This document shows positions 18,035 through 25,272 of a stretch of DNA of 54,334 nt, in pieces. A program made the translations under genes and the position numbers. Where the stretch lies: assembly GCA_002471845.1 (NCBI GenBank), contig DKQT01000013.1, positions 1 through 54,334 of the forward strand. The letters are read 5' to 3'. The notes beneath the pieces were generated by a model that saw nothing but the letters and a program-made list of their open reading frames with translations, was not told where the DNA came from and ran no database searches. Source of the stretch: Fidelibacterota bacterium UBA7301 (GTDB lineage Bacteria > Fidelibacterota > Marinisomatia > Marinisomatales > TCS55). Position 1 is the stretch's first letter. Each line of letters opens with the position of its first letter.

Positions 18035-19028
18035 AGGCAGTCAACTGTTTTGACCATTCATTCAAATCTTCATGTTTCATCTTTTCCAGAAAGGCCCAGG
18101 CCTGGTTTTCATTAACGGATATATATGCATTGTCCGGGAAAAGGGATTTGCGATAGGCCGCCATGGTGATGGTAATACACAACCGTAAACACATCAAATA
18201 TAGGGCCGACTTCAACTCAAATTCATTCAAAGGAAAAGATTGGTTATACCCTTTTAACACTTCAGAAATAGATGATAATGGTTCTTCCCTTTCCAGGGCC
18301 ACGTAGGCCATGCACACGGCAGGCTCCAAGGTAATAAAGGTGTAGATCATATCCCCAAAATCAATGATCCCCGTCGTTTCCCCATTCCCATTCACAAGTA
18401 CATTGTGATCATTGCCGTCATTATGGATCACCATTTTCCGCAAGTGGGATTCATGAATCAAAACATTGTTCTCATACTGTTCCAAAAAATGATCTACAAT
18501 TTCCCTGTTATTTTTTATAAACTTTTTATGGCTGACTAAAAAATCCGTATTAGCCCCGTCCCAGGGAAAAGACCTATGTGCGGCAGGATGGTCAAAGCCT
18601 TCCATGGCGTGATCCAGTCGGGCGAGGAAAGTACCCAATTCAAAAAGCATAGAATTGTGATGTGTGGAATCTTTTAAAAATTGACCATGGATATATTTAA
18701 GTATTCGTACCCAATTAGTCTGACCATCTTTTTCTACTTGGACGATTTTTTCGCTGTTGAGGGATGGAACGGGAAGTGTCAGGTCAAATCTGGAATCCTC
18801 ATTTATGATATGCTGCATAACCTTATTCTGCATATCCAGCACATCAAATTCTTCCGCAGGATTGGATATTTTAAGTACAAAGGATTGACCCCCATTTTGG
18901 ATCAGGAAGTTTTGATCCCTTTCGCTGTCCAATGCTTTTACTCGAACTTCCATCCCATAATGAGTTTGGACTAATTCAGAAACATCATTCAGAGAAAAAT
19001 CGGGTGGCGGTGTTTGAAATACAGACAT
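18021..19028 (-). CDS. Hydroxylysine kinase-like phosphotransferase (APH family)
   Basis: This 335-aa protein has an aminoglycoside-phosphotransferase/choline kinase fold. It shows the nucleotide lysine in FVLKISNP, a catalytic loop VIHNDGNDHNVLV (Brenner-type HxDxxxxN) and the metal-binding GIIDFGDM. Segments such as DQNFLIQ...FVLKISN and the C-terminal RLCITITMAAYRKSLFPDN resemble human hydroxylysine kinase HYKK (AGPHD1). The gene overlaps the phospho-lyase gene. Predicted reaction: 5-hydroxylysine + GTP/ATP to 5-phosphohydroxylysine, then lysis to aminoadipate semialdehyde. A homoserine- or choline-type kinase is the fallback. Confidence 0.8.
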   Translation of the reverse strand: MSVFQTPPPDFSLNDVSELVQTHYGMEVRVKALDSERDQNFLIQNGGQSFVLKISNPAEEFDVLDMQNKVMQHIINEDSRFDLTLPVPSLNSEKIVQVEKDGQTNWVRILKYIHGQFLKDSTHHNSMLFELGTFLARLDHAMEGFDHPAAHRSFPWDGANTDFLVSHKKFIKNNREIVDHFLEQYENNVLIHESHLRKMVIHNDGNDHNVLVNGNGETTGIIDFGDMIYTFITLEPAVCMAYVALEREEPLSSISEVLKGYNQSFPLNEFELKSALYLMCLRLCITITMAAYRKSLFPDNAYISVNENQAWAFLEKMKHEDLNEWSKQLTAYVES

Positions 19029-19058
19029 AAACAGTTATAAAATTACAATGATGCGGAA

Positions 19059-19886
19059 TTATATCTTATAAATCAAAAGCCGGTAAGATTTAAACTTGAT
19101 AAAATTTTCTCCTGTCAGTTCACCTGAAAACCAGACACGGTTTATCCTGTCCAGTTTATTTCGAAATTTCCATTTAACCAGCTTCGCCAATTTTGGATAT
19201 TTATCATTTAGGTATGTCCCGGACATATCCGCAATAGGTCCCGCCACATCCGTTAGCAGTTGATTGAGAAAATCATAGGTCGGCGCTGTTTCCTCGGTAA
19301 TATCCAAATCCTTCACCAATTTTAATTGTGAATTCTGGATGGCTTCTTCAAAATAATCCCAGCGGTGGCCGCCCCTCATGGAACTTTTCCCGGGGACATT
19401 TTTATGGAACACATCGCAAATTAAAAGATGACCATTGGGTGATAATAAGTTTTCAATTTTTTGGACCGACTCAATTAGTCTGACATACTGAAAACTTTCA
19501 CTGAAGAGAATTAAATCATAGGGTATGGTCGTTTCCAACTCTTCAAATTTGCAGAGATGGATAATGGAATTTTCATCCAATTTTTCCTGCACCTTTTCCT
19601 CCAGAAATTCACTGGGGATGACGCAATCCACTTGGTAGCCTAAACCAATCAGTTTTTTCGCCAAATTCCCGGATCCGCTGCCCACATCCAGAATACGCTG
19701 AACGCCATCGGGGATATGATCAATAATGAGTTGGGAGTAACGCTGCTGGGCGGCGGCAAAGTTCTGGGCCGTGGCGATTTTTTCATGGGGCCAATAGCCG
19801 TAATGGAGGTCCTCCGTATCCATGAAAAACTTTCCGATGAGTAAGCCAACATCCAGACCAATCACCTTAGAATCGTATTTATTCAT
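19059..19886 (-). CDS. Class I SAM-dependent methyltransferase
   Basis: This 275-aa cytosolic protein has SAM motif I ILDVGSGSGNLAKKL (about 65-79), an acidic strand 2 region and LILFSESFQYV in place of motif IV. No membrane helix is visible. The overall layout resembles small-molecule (O/N-)methyltransferases. It lies 30 bp upstream of the hydroxylysine kinase-like gene and 33 bp downstream of the amine oxidase gene, so it belongs to the same transcript. The substrate is unknown. Confidence 0.75.
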   Translation of the reverse strand: MNKYDSKVIGLDVGLLIGKFFMDTEDLHYGYWPHEKIATAQNFAAAQQRYSQLIIDHIPDGVQRILDVGSGSGNLAKKLIGLGYQVDCVIPSEFLEEKVQEKLDENSIIHLCKFEELETTIPYDLILFSESFQYVRLIESVQKIENLLSPNGHLLICDVFHKNVPGKSSMRGGHRWDYFEEAIQNSQLKLVKDLDITEETAPTYDFLNQLLTDVAGPIADMSGTYLNDKYPKLAKLVKWKFRNKLDRINRVWFSGELTGENFIKFKSYRLLIYKI

Positions 19887-19919
19887 TATTGTTTACAAAT
19901 GAATGATAATAATAATAAC

Positions 19920-21473
19920 CTAAATTTTTACTGCCTGTTTTACTTCATCAACAGCCCTTAGTCCGGATTCAATGGCACCATTCATGGATGCCCTATAGAT
20001 AGTTGTATGTTCTCCAGCAAAATGTACCTGACCTTCCGATCGACGAATAATATTTAAGAAATCATGCTGCCCCGGTCCAATAAATGAATAACTACCTCTC
20101 AGCCATGGATCTTCATTCCAATATTTACTGATACCACTTTCCCAATATTGTGGTGTTTTTGGCCAAAGTTTTTCTGCGGTATTCCGGGAAATAGTTAATC
20201 GTTTTTCTTCTGACATTTTCCCCAGTTTTTCTGCATCGGTACCGGAGGTAAATGACAATAGGATACCTCTAGGACCCGGTTGATCTATTGAAAAATGATA
20301 TACCCTTCTAAGTGGTGTGTCAGTAAAAATTCTCTGCCCTACGCTACCCTTTTCATCCCAAATTCGCCTTTTAAACTGCATAGCAATTTTCATCACATGA
20401 CCATAAGATTGGTTCCGGATGACATGCATTTTATCTTCAGAAAAATAAGGTGTAATTTTCGTTCGCCTTAAAATAGTTAAGGGCATTGCAACAACAGTTC
20501 GGATTCCTTTCATTGAAACTTGCTTTCCCTTTTCGTTAAAGAAAACTTCAACACCATTATTCCCATGGGCGATTTTTGTCACAGGCCGATTATACTTAAT
20601 GTTAGATGATATGGCTTTTGCAAATGATTTTGGCAGTTGGTCATTGCCACCATAGATACGCCCTTCATCCGTATCCTCAGAAAACCCTCCTGCCATATAA
20701 TGTCCCATCACCAACCTAAAGGCAGATAATGTTTCGGGTCGTCCTGTACTTTCGGTAGCATTTGTGTAGGTGTATAAATCAATAATGTCTCTTGGGGCTC
20801 CTTCACGCTTAAGTAAATCTTTAATGGATAATTTATCTAATGCTAATATGTCTTCCGGTAAATGGCTAAAGTCCAATGGATTTTTAATGACTGGTTGCCC
20901 ACCATACTCATGACAGCTAAAGCAGGAAACATTATTGTCTGCAACCCAATTCTCTACCTTTTTAACCCATGGCTGAATGTAAGCCTTTTCCTGTCCGAAT
21001 AATTGTCCACCGGCAACACCATCGTAGGGTAATTTTTGTTTTTTGGACTTGAGATCTGCAATTTTATATTTTTGCCCGCGAACATAAATACCATCATATA
21101 ATTTTGCATTCAGAATTTGTAATCCAAAATTTTTTGCATATTTCCTGGTATAAATATCTTCTGAGTTTACATACTCGGCACCCATTTCAGCGTATAGATA
21201 ATCTGCAAAGGAATCTCGAAAAGTTCGAACGCGACCCCCAGCGCGCGATCTTGCTTCGAGCAGAACCACATTATACCCTGCTTGATCTAATTCATAAGCG
21301 CAGGATAATCCGGCAAGACCGGCGCCCACAATGATGATTCGTTTATCATCCGTTGACCGGGAAAACAGTGCGGAAAATGATAGTGGGGATACAGCCGCGA
21401 CGGTTGTAAGGGTACCCGCTTTTTTAATAAATGATCGTCGGGTTAATTGTGGTTTTTGTTTTGTTGATGCCAT
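19920..21473 (-). CDS. Tat-exported flavin amine oxidase with an internal CXXCH
   Basis: This 517-aa protein starts with a Tat signal (LTRRSFIKKAG) and is preceded by AGGG. The FAD dinucleotide fold is clear: IIIVGAGLAGLSCAYELDQ (47-65), LLEARSRAGGRVRT (71-84) and a C-terminal GEHTT...GAIESG region, as in monoamine/L-amino-acid oxidases. It should oxidise an amine or amino acid in the periplasm to aldehyde/keto acid plus ammonia. Odd feature: residues 184-188 read CFSCH, a heme-c type motif, in an insertion between the FAD and substrate domains. The substrate is unknown; a lysine- or polyamine-like amine would fit the neighbours but is a guess. Confidence 0.85.
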   Translation of the reverse strand: MASTKQKPQLTRRSFIKKAGTLTTVAAVSPLSFSALFSRSTDDKRIIIVGAGLAGLSCAYELDQAGYNVVLLEARSRAGGRVRTFRDSFADYLYAEMGAEYVNSEDIYTRKYAKNFGLQILNAKLYDGIYVRGQKYKIADLKSKKQKLPYDGVAGGQLFGQEKAYIQPWVKKVENWVADNNVSCFSCHEYGGQPVIKNPLDFSHLPEDILALDKLSIKDLLKREGAPRDIIDLYTYTNATESTGRPETLSAFRLVMGHYMAGGFSEDTDEGRIYGGNDQLPKSFAKAISSNIKYNRPVTKIAHGNNGVEVFFNEKGKQVSMKGIRTVVAMPLTILRRTKITPYFSEDKMHVIRNQSYGHVMKIAMQFKRRIWDEKGSVGQRIFTDTPLRRVYHFSIDQPGPRGILLSFTSGTDAEKLGKMSEEKRLTISRNTAEKLWPKTPQYWESGISKYWNEDPWLRGSYSFIGPGQHDFLNIIRRSEGQVHFAGEHTTIYRASMNGAIESGLRAVDEVKQAVKI

Positions 21474-21533
21474 AATCCCTACCTGTTATGCCGCGATGAA
21501 ATTAATCCATCAAGGGGAAGGGACAAAAAGGAA

Positions 21534-21704
21534 TCAGTCGATAAAACGAGGTATAATAAAATAAAGTGTTGTGCCTGAAACCAACGCTGCTACCCCTTTA
21601 AGTGCGCCGATGTCGGTGGAAAAGATTCCCGACTCCTGCATCCAGGAAAGTACGGCAAACATGATGCCGAATGATGAGAGGTAGAGCCAAATCATTTTAC
21701 GCAT
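21534..21704 (-). CDS. 56-aa two-helix membrane mini-protein
   Basis: A complete frame on the minus strand starts at the ATG at 21704, overlapping the end of the Xaa-Pro peptidase gene by 8 bp (a second ATG is at 21695), and stops at TGA 21534-21536. The 56 residues contain two hydrophobic helices (about 5-22, WLYLSSFGIMFAVLSW, and 37-52, GVAALVSGTTLYFIIP) with a polar linker. Operon position, overlap and amphipathic layout support a real gene. No family is recognised; a helper of the amine oxidase or of a membrane complex is only a guess. Confidence 0.6.
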   Translation of the reverse strand: MRKMIWLYLSSFGIMFAVLSWMQESGIFSTDIGALKGVAALVSGTTLYFIIPRFID

Positions 21705-23073
21705 TTTTTTCAGCTATTGCAGCTTCAATTTCTTCAATCGTCCTGGGGATGTGGGGGCCCAAGATACGGTATCCATCTTCAGTAATTAGAATATTATCTT
21801 CGATACGAATTCCGCCAAAATCACGGTAGGATTCCAATGCATCATAATTAATGAATTCTTCAAGTTTCCCCTGGGATTGCCATTGATCAATCAAATGGGG
21901 GATAAAATAAATTCCCGGTTCAACAGTGAGGACAAACCCCGGTTCAAGCGTTTTGGCCAATCGCAGGTAAGCCAATCCAAATTGATCACTGCGGTCCTCA
22001 TCCTCATCATATCCAACCAGGTCTTCCCCGAGGCTTTCCATGTCATGGACATCCAGCCCCAGCATGTGGCCGAGACCATGGGGAAAGAATAAGGCGTGGG
22101 CCCCCGCTTCCACCGCGGCGTCCCCATCGCCTTTCATAATTCCCAGTTTTTTCAACCCTTCAACAGCAATCGAGGCAGCTTTCAAATGGGCTTCCTTATA
22201 TGATTTTCCCGGGGCACAAAAGGTGAAGGCGGCAGCCTGCATTTCATAGACAATATTATAAATTTTCTTTTGCAGATCGGTAAATTTTCCATTTACAGGG
22301 AAGGTGCGGGTGATATCACTTGCATAATGGCGGGGCGATTCGGCGCCTGAATCATTAAGAACCAATTGGCCCGCTGCCATAACATTGTTGTATTTATTCA
22401 TATGAAGGATTTCGCCACGAACGGAAAAAATAACGGGGTAGGCTAACCGCCTGCCTTGGGACAGGGCATGTCCTTCAATTTGGCCGACAATCGTTTGTTC
22501 TTTTACTCCTGGACTGGTAGCGCCCATGGCCGCTTTATGAAATTCAGCAGTAATAGCGAGGGCACTTTCAATTTCTTCAATCTCTTCAGCAGACTTGATC
22601 GACCGCTGTTTAATCACAGCTTTTATCAACTCCTTTGAAGAACTATTATTTTTTCCATTCAATAATTCATCAACGAATAATTTTTGGTCCGCCCGGTACC
22701 TTGGCAAAAAATGAACCTTTTTACCATTGGAATGAATAAATGATTGGAGGGAATCTGAAGACTGGTAATTATCAATTCCGGCTGATTCCGCCATTTCAGA
22801 AATAAGTGTTCGCTCCCCTTCCCATACAATTTCATTCGCACAGAGGTCATCGCCGAAAAAAGTGGATTCACCACTATCGGAATCTATGACTAGGTTTAAA
22901 TGGGCGAAATCAAGCCCGCAATAATAGAGGAAATTGCTGTCCTGCCGGAAACGAAGCCAGTTCGAGGGATAGTTCATGGGGACGGGGTTATTCCCCGGCA
23001 GTAGGATCAATCCCCCATTGACGTTTTCGCATAGGGTTTTGCGGCGACTTTTATATATAGTTGCTGAAAACAT
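21697..23073 (-). CDS. pepP: M24B Xaa-Pro aminopeptidase/dipeptidase
   Basis: This 458-aa protein has the aminopeptidase P N-terminal domain (about 1-160) followed by the pita-bread catalytic domain. Metal ligands are recognisable in the region of ASDITRTFP (Asp), FPHGLGHMLGLDVHD (His), TVEPGIY (Glu) and GIRIEDNIL (Glu). It removes the residue before proline from peptides, or splits X-Pro dipeptides. No signal peptide, so it is cytosolic. It is the first gene in the part of the train that contains the hydroxyproline and hydroxylysine enzymes; proline-rich collagen peptides would need just such an activity. Confidence 0.88.
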   Translation of the reverse strand: MFSATIYKSRRKTLCENVNGGLILLPGNNPVPMNYPSNWLRFRQDSNFLYYCGLDFAHLNLVIDSDSGESTFFGDDLCANEIVWEGERTLISEMAESAGIDNYQSSDSLQSFIHSNGKKVHFLPRYRADQKLFVDELLNGKNNSSSKELIKAVIKQRSIKSAEEIEEIESALAITAEFHKAAMGATSPGVKEQTIVGQIEGHALSQGRRLAYPVIFSVRGEILHMNKYNNVMAAGQLVLNDSGAESPRHYASDITRTFPVNGKFTDLQKKIYNIVYEMQAAAFTFCAPGKSYKEAHLKAASIAVEGLKKLGIMKGDGDAAVEAGAHALFFPHGLGHMLGLDVHDMESLGEDLVGYDEDEDRSDQFGLAYLRLAKTLEPGFVLTVEPGIYFIPHLIDQWQSQGKLEEFINYDALESYRDFGGIRIEDNILITEDGYRILGPHIPRTIEEIEAAIAEKNA

Positions 23074-23177
23074 GGATACGAATCTAATCCCTCATGAAGG
23101 CAAATTTGAATTCTTTTTTCCACAGGGTTTTAATCGGGCGGTTATATCCATAAAAAGTATAAACATAATGTGTATAA

Positions 23178-23819
23178 TTAATTCACACCGATAATCAATG
23201 ATGATTTCGCCAATAAATATTGGGCAACGTAATATGTGGATAATACGAGGATATTTCCGTATTTTATTGGCTGTTTAAACTTCTGGTAGGCTAACAGGGA
23301 GTCAGATACACAAAATATGAATGCTCCCACCGCAACGTACATCCCAAATTGAGGGTTATCCTCCAACCGAATTCCCATTCCCTGCCACATCATGACCAAA
23401 ATAACCGTCATATAAGCGATAACGGGGAATTTTACCCTACCCAGATTAGGATCAATGTTGCGATACAGCCAAAGGCAAAAAGCAATGAATGGCAATAAGG
23501 GCAGGATATCCCATTTCACCCCGCCTACCCGTGTAAAGGCGATCACATAAAAAACATGCCCGATTAAAAATGATCCCAATCCCCACTCAAATTTGTACCA
23601 AGGTTTAAGAAGCATCATATCACCGATCAAAGAAAAAATCAGTCCCCATAGGATGAAAGTGGCGTAATCCTGGAGGGGAATCCCCCTTTCAAATACAATT
23701 AAAATGATGAGCACCATGGTCAGCGGTTTGAAAATCATGGATAAAATATTTTTCTGATGGTGGTCCGCCCATAGGTGAAAGAGGGCTGAAAGGGAAATAA
23801 ATACGGGTAGCAAATTCAT
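23178..23819 (-). CDS. YhhN/TMEM86 family membrane protein (lysoplasmalogenase-like)
   Basis: This polytopic protein has about eight hydrophobic helices and the family pattern IFSLIGDMMLL plus FIFCVSDSLLA, in which the two conserved Asp are thought catalytic. The frame is open from 23846 (222 aa), but the ATG at 23819 (MNLLPVF, 213 aa) gives a more typical start. Animal and Legionella members hydrolyse the vinyl-ether bond of lysoplasmalogens; bacterial function is mostly untested. It is 104 bp upstream of the Xaa-Pro peptidase gene, possibly in the same transcript. Confidence 0.82.
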   Translation of the reverse strand: MNLLPVFISLSALFHLWADHHQKNILSMIFKPLTMVLIILIVFERGIPLQDYATFILWGLIFSLIGDMMLLKPWYKFEWGLGSFLIGHVFYVIAFTRVGGVKWDILPLLPFIAFCLWLYRNIDPNLGRVKFPVIAYMTVILVMMWQGMGIRLEDNPQFGMYVAVGAFIFCVSDSLLAYQKFKQPIKYGNILVLSTYYVAQYLLAKSSLIIGVN

Positions 23820-23867
23820 TTGTTGGAACTTTTCAGATAAATCCAAGGTTAAATCTACAAAACCTGG

Positions 23868-23900
23868 GAGGGAGTGCCGAAAGGCATTCCCTCTTTTTTT
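23868..23900 (+). terminator. Strong intrinsic terminator/attenuator hairpin just before a start codon
   Basis: An 11-bp stem (arms 23868-23878 and 23883-23893, one G-U pair), a GAAA tetraloop and a run of seven T form a textbook Rho-independent terminator in the plus direction. There is no plus-strand gene upstream, and the next ATG (23925) is 25 bases downstream. It may act as an attenuator in the leader of that gene, or stop antisense transcription between the divergent genes. Confidence 0.75.
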
Positions 23901-23924
23901 AACCTAAATAAAAAGGAGCACGCC

Positions 23925-24326
23925 ATGCACCTAAATAAAACAGATGGATTAACCATAGGCTTTGTCCTTGTCGGAGCCACCGCAATCCTCATAAACGGGT
24001 ATTTGAAAAAAGATAGCCTTTTGGAAAATACCGCTATCAATGAAACTCCAACTCCTTCAGTGGAATTTCTAGATCCGATTGATGACCTTTCTCAATCACC
24101 GGTAATTACAGAAGATAAAATGGGTTTTGTTGAGGAATCAAAAGCAGTTCTCCTTCCCTTCAGCGAAGCATTTGTCCAAGCCCGTATAAACCGGGGCCCG
24201 GGGGCGCTTTTTGAATGGAATGGAAAATCCTATACGACGAGCTATGCGGAAGAGATCGTAAAACCGGGAGAAAAGTTAGATTCTACTCGGATCAACCTTG
24301 TACTTAATCAACCACCCGAGAAATAG
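23925..24326 (+). CDS. Small single-pass membrane protein, conserved hypothetical
   Basis: The start at 23925 is chosen because AAAAGGAG lies 7 bases upstream; the frame is open 17 codons further but without a ribosome site. The 133-aa product has one helix near the N-terminus (about 8-26), an acidic middle and a C-terminal segment FSEAFVQARINRGPGALFEW. The latter resembles a short conserved motif found in several Bacteroidetes membrane proteins (memory of the pattern only). Function unknown. Confidence 0.7.
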   Translation: MHLNKTDGLTIGFVLVGATAILINGYLKKDSLLENTAINETPTPSVEFLDPIDDLSQSPVITEDKMGFVEESKAVLLPFSEAFVQARINRGPGALFEWNGKSYTTSYAEEIVKPGEKLDSTRINLVLNQPPEK

Positions 24327-24333
24327 TTAGTCG

Positions 24334-24369
24334 TCATGTAGAGGGGCAAAATTTTGCCCCTCTACATGA
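24334..24369. repeat. 36-bp perfect palindrome (18-bp arms)
   Basis: Positions 24334-24351 and 24352-24369 are perfect inverted copies centred on AAAATTTT, with no spacer. The core GGGGCAAAATTTTGCCCC recalls intergenic palindromes seen in many copies in Bacteroidetes and cyanobacteria. It lies between the converging small membrane gene and the 35-aa minus-strand frame, so it could be a two-way terminator or a copy of a mobile repeat. Confidence 0.8.
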
Positions 24370-24469
24370 TCCAGCCTTTATCCAACATATTATACATGAT
24401 GAATAAGGTGACAATAAAAAATATGCTGAAAATGAAGACCGTGATGAATTTCCCTGATATTTTTTGCAT
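24362..24469 (-). CDS. Possible 35-aa single-helix membrane peptide
   Basis: The frame starts at the ATG at 24469, two bases after the stop of the PAP2 gene, and ends in TAG inside the palindrome. It encodes a basic N-terminus then a helix (ITVFIFSIFFIVTLFIMY) and a short tail. Translation coupled to PAP2 is plausible. No relatives are recognised; chance cannot be excluded. Confidence 0.4.
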   Translation of the reverse strand: MQKISGKFITVFIFSIFFIVTLFIMYNMLDKGWIM

Positions 24470-24471
24470 TA

Positions 24472-25176
24472 CTATAGCAGCCAAACCAAATTAATCTGTA
24501 ACTGCTGATCGCCGGGAATAATTCCTATCTTCGGATTTTGATTATCACGGTAAACCTTTCCAAACCCTTTCCCAACCGCTATGCCCAAAGCTGCTCCAAA
24601 AATAACATCACTTAAATAATGTTTATCATCATGGATGCGGCTTAAGCCTGTGACACATGCCAATACATAGGCGGGAATTCCCGCTTTACTGCCATAAACC
24701 TCTTGAGCAATCGTGGCGGTTAAAAAACTGTTGGAGGTATGTCCTGACGGGAATGATCTCCTATTTGACTTGTCCGGCCGGTCTCTACCGATTGCAAATT
24801 TCAAGCTATATGTGATGAACCCATTCGCCAAAAATGCATTAGCTGCATATTCAAATCGTTTCTCTCTATCTAATAAATTCAGAAATGATCCCCACAATAA
24901 CAGTTGCCCGCCAATCCCCCAATAATCACCTAATTTCGACATACCATTGGGTATCAGTCCGTTTGATTGAACATCTATTTGAAATGTTTGATCATATTTG
25001 GATGCAATACCACTTCCGATCAGTCCACCCAGTAAAATTAATTGCGAATCTCTATTGGTTATTGTCCTGGACAATCCATCTGTCACTTTTGAAACAGAAA
25101 AAGATTGGCCAGAAAGTGACCCTAGAAGTACCAGATACATCAAAACCATATTTCGGTTTTTTATCCAATTAACCAT
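24472..25176 (-). CDS. PAP2-superfamily phosphatase
   Basis: This 234-aa protein has a signal peptide (about 1-24) and the three-part PAP2 active site: KFAIGRDRP (126-134), PSGH (143-146) and SRIHDDKHYLSD (179-190, His186 and Asp190). Such enzymes dephosphorylate lipid phosphates or undecaprenyl pyrophosphate at the outer face of the inner membrane. It is divergent from the DAP decarboxylase-like gene, with about 95 bp between them for promoters. A link to wall-lipid carrier recycling would suit the neighbourhood but is inferred. Confidence 0.85.
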   Translation of the reverse strand: MVNWIKNRNMVLMYLVLLGSLSGQSFSVSKVTDGLSRTITNRDSQLILLGGLIGSGIASKYDQTFQIDVQSNGLIPNGMSKLGDYWGIGGQLLLWGSFLNLLDREKRFEYAANAFLANGFITYSLKFAIGRDRPDKSNRRSFPSGHTSNSFLTATIAQEVYGSKAGIPAYVLACVTGLSRIHDDKHYLSDVIFGAALGIAVGKGFGKVYRDNQNPKIGIIPGDQQLQINLVWLL

Positions 25177-25272
25177 GAATGAAATTAAACGCTTTATGGG
25201 CTACTTTCACTTATGACTTATATTGATTTTTGAATAAGTTTACTGATTAATCATGTATCATAATATTTGATA

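Noticed and set aside
23855..24040. Minus-strand 61-codon frame opposite the small membrane gene
   Set aside because: No Shine-Dalgarno, no recognisable pattern, and it covers the hairpin and the well-supported plus-strand gene.
25190..25272. Sigma-70-like boxes between the PAP2 and DAP decarboxylase genes
   Set aside because: TTGAAT and TATCAT occur but with a spacing of about 20 or more bases, so no promoter was called.
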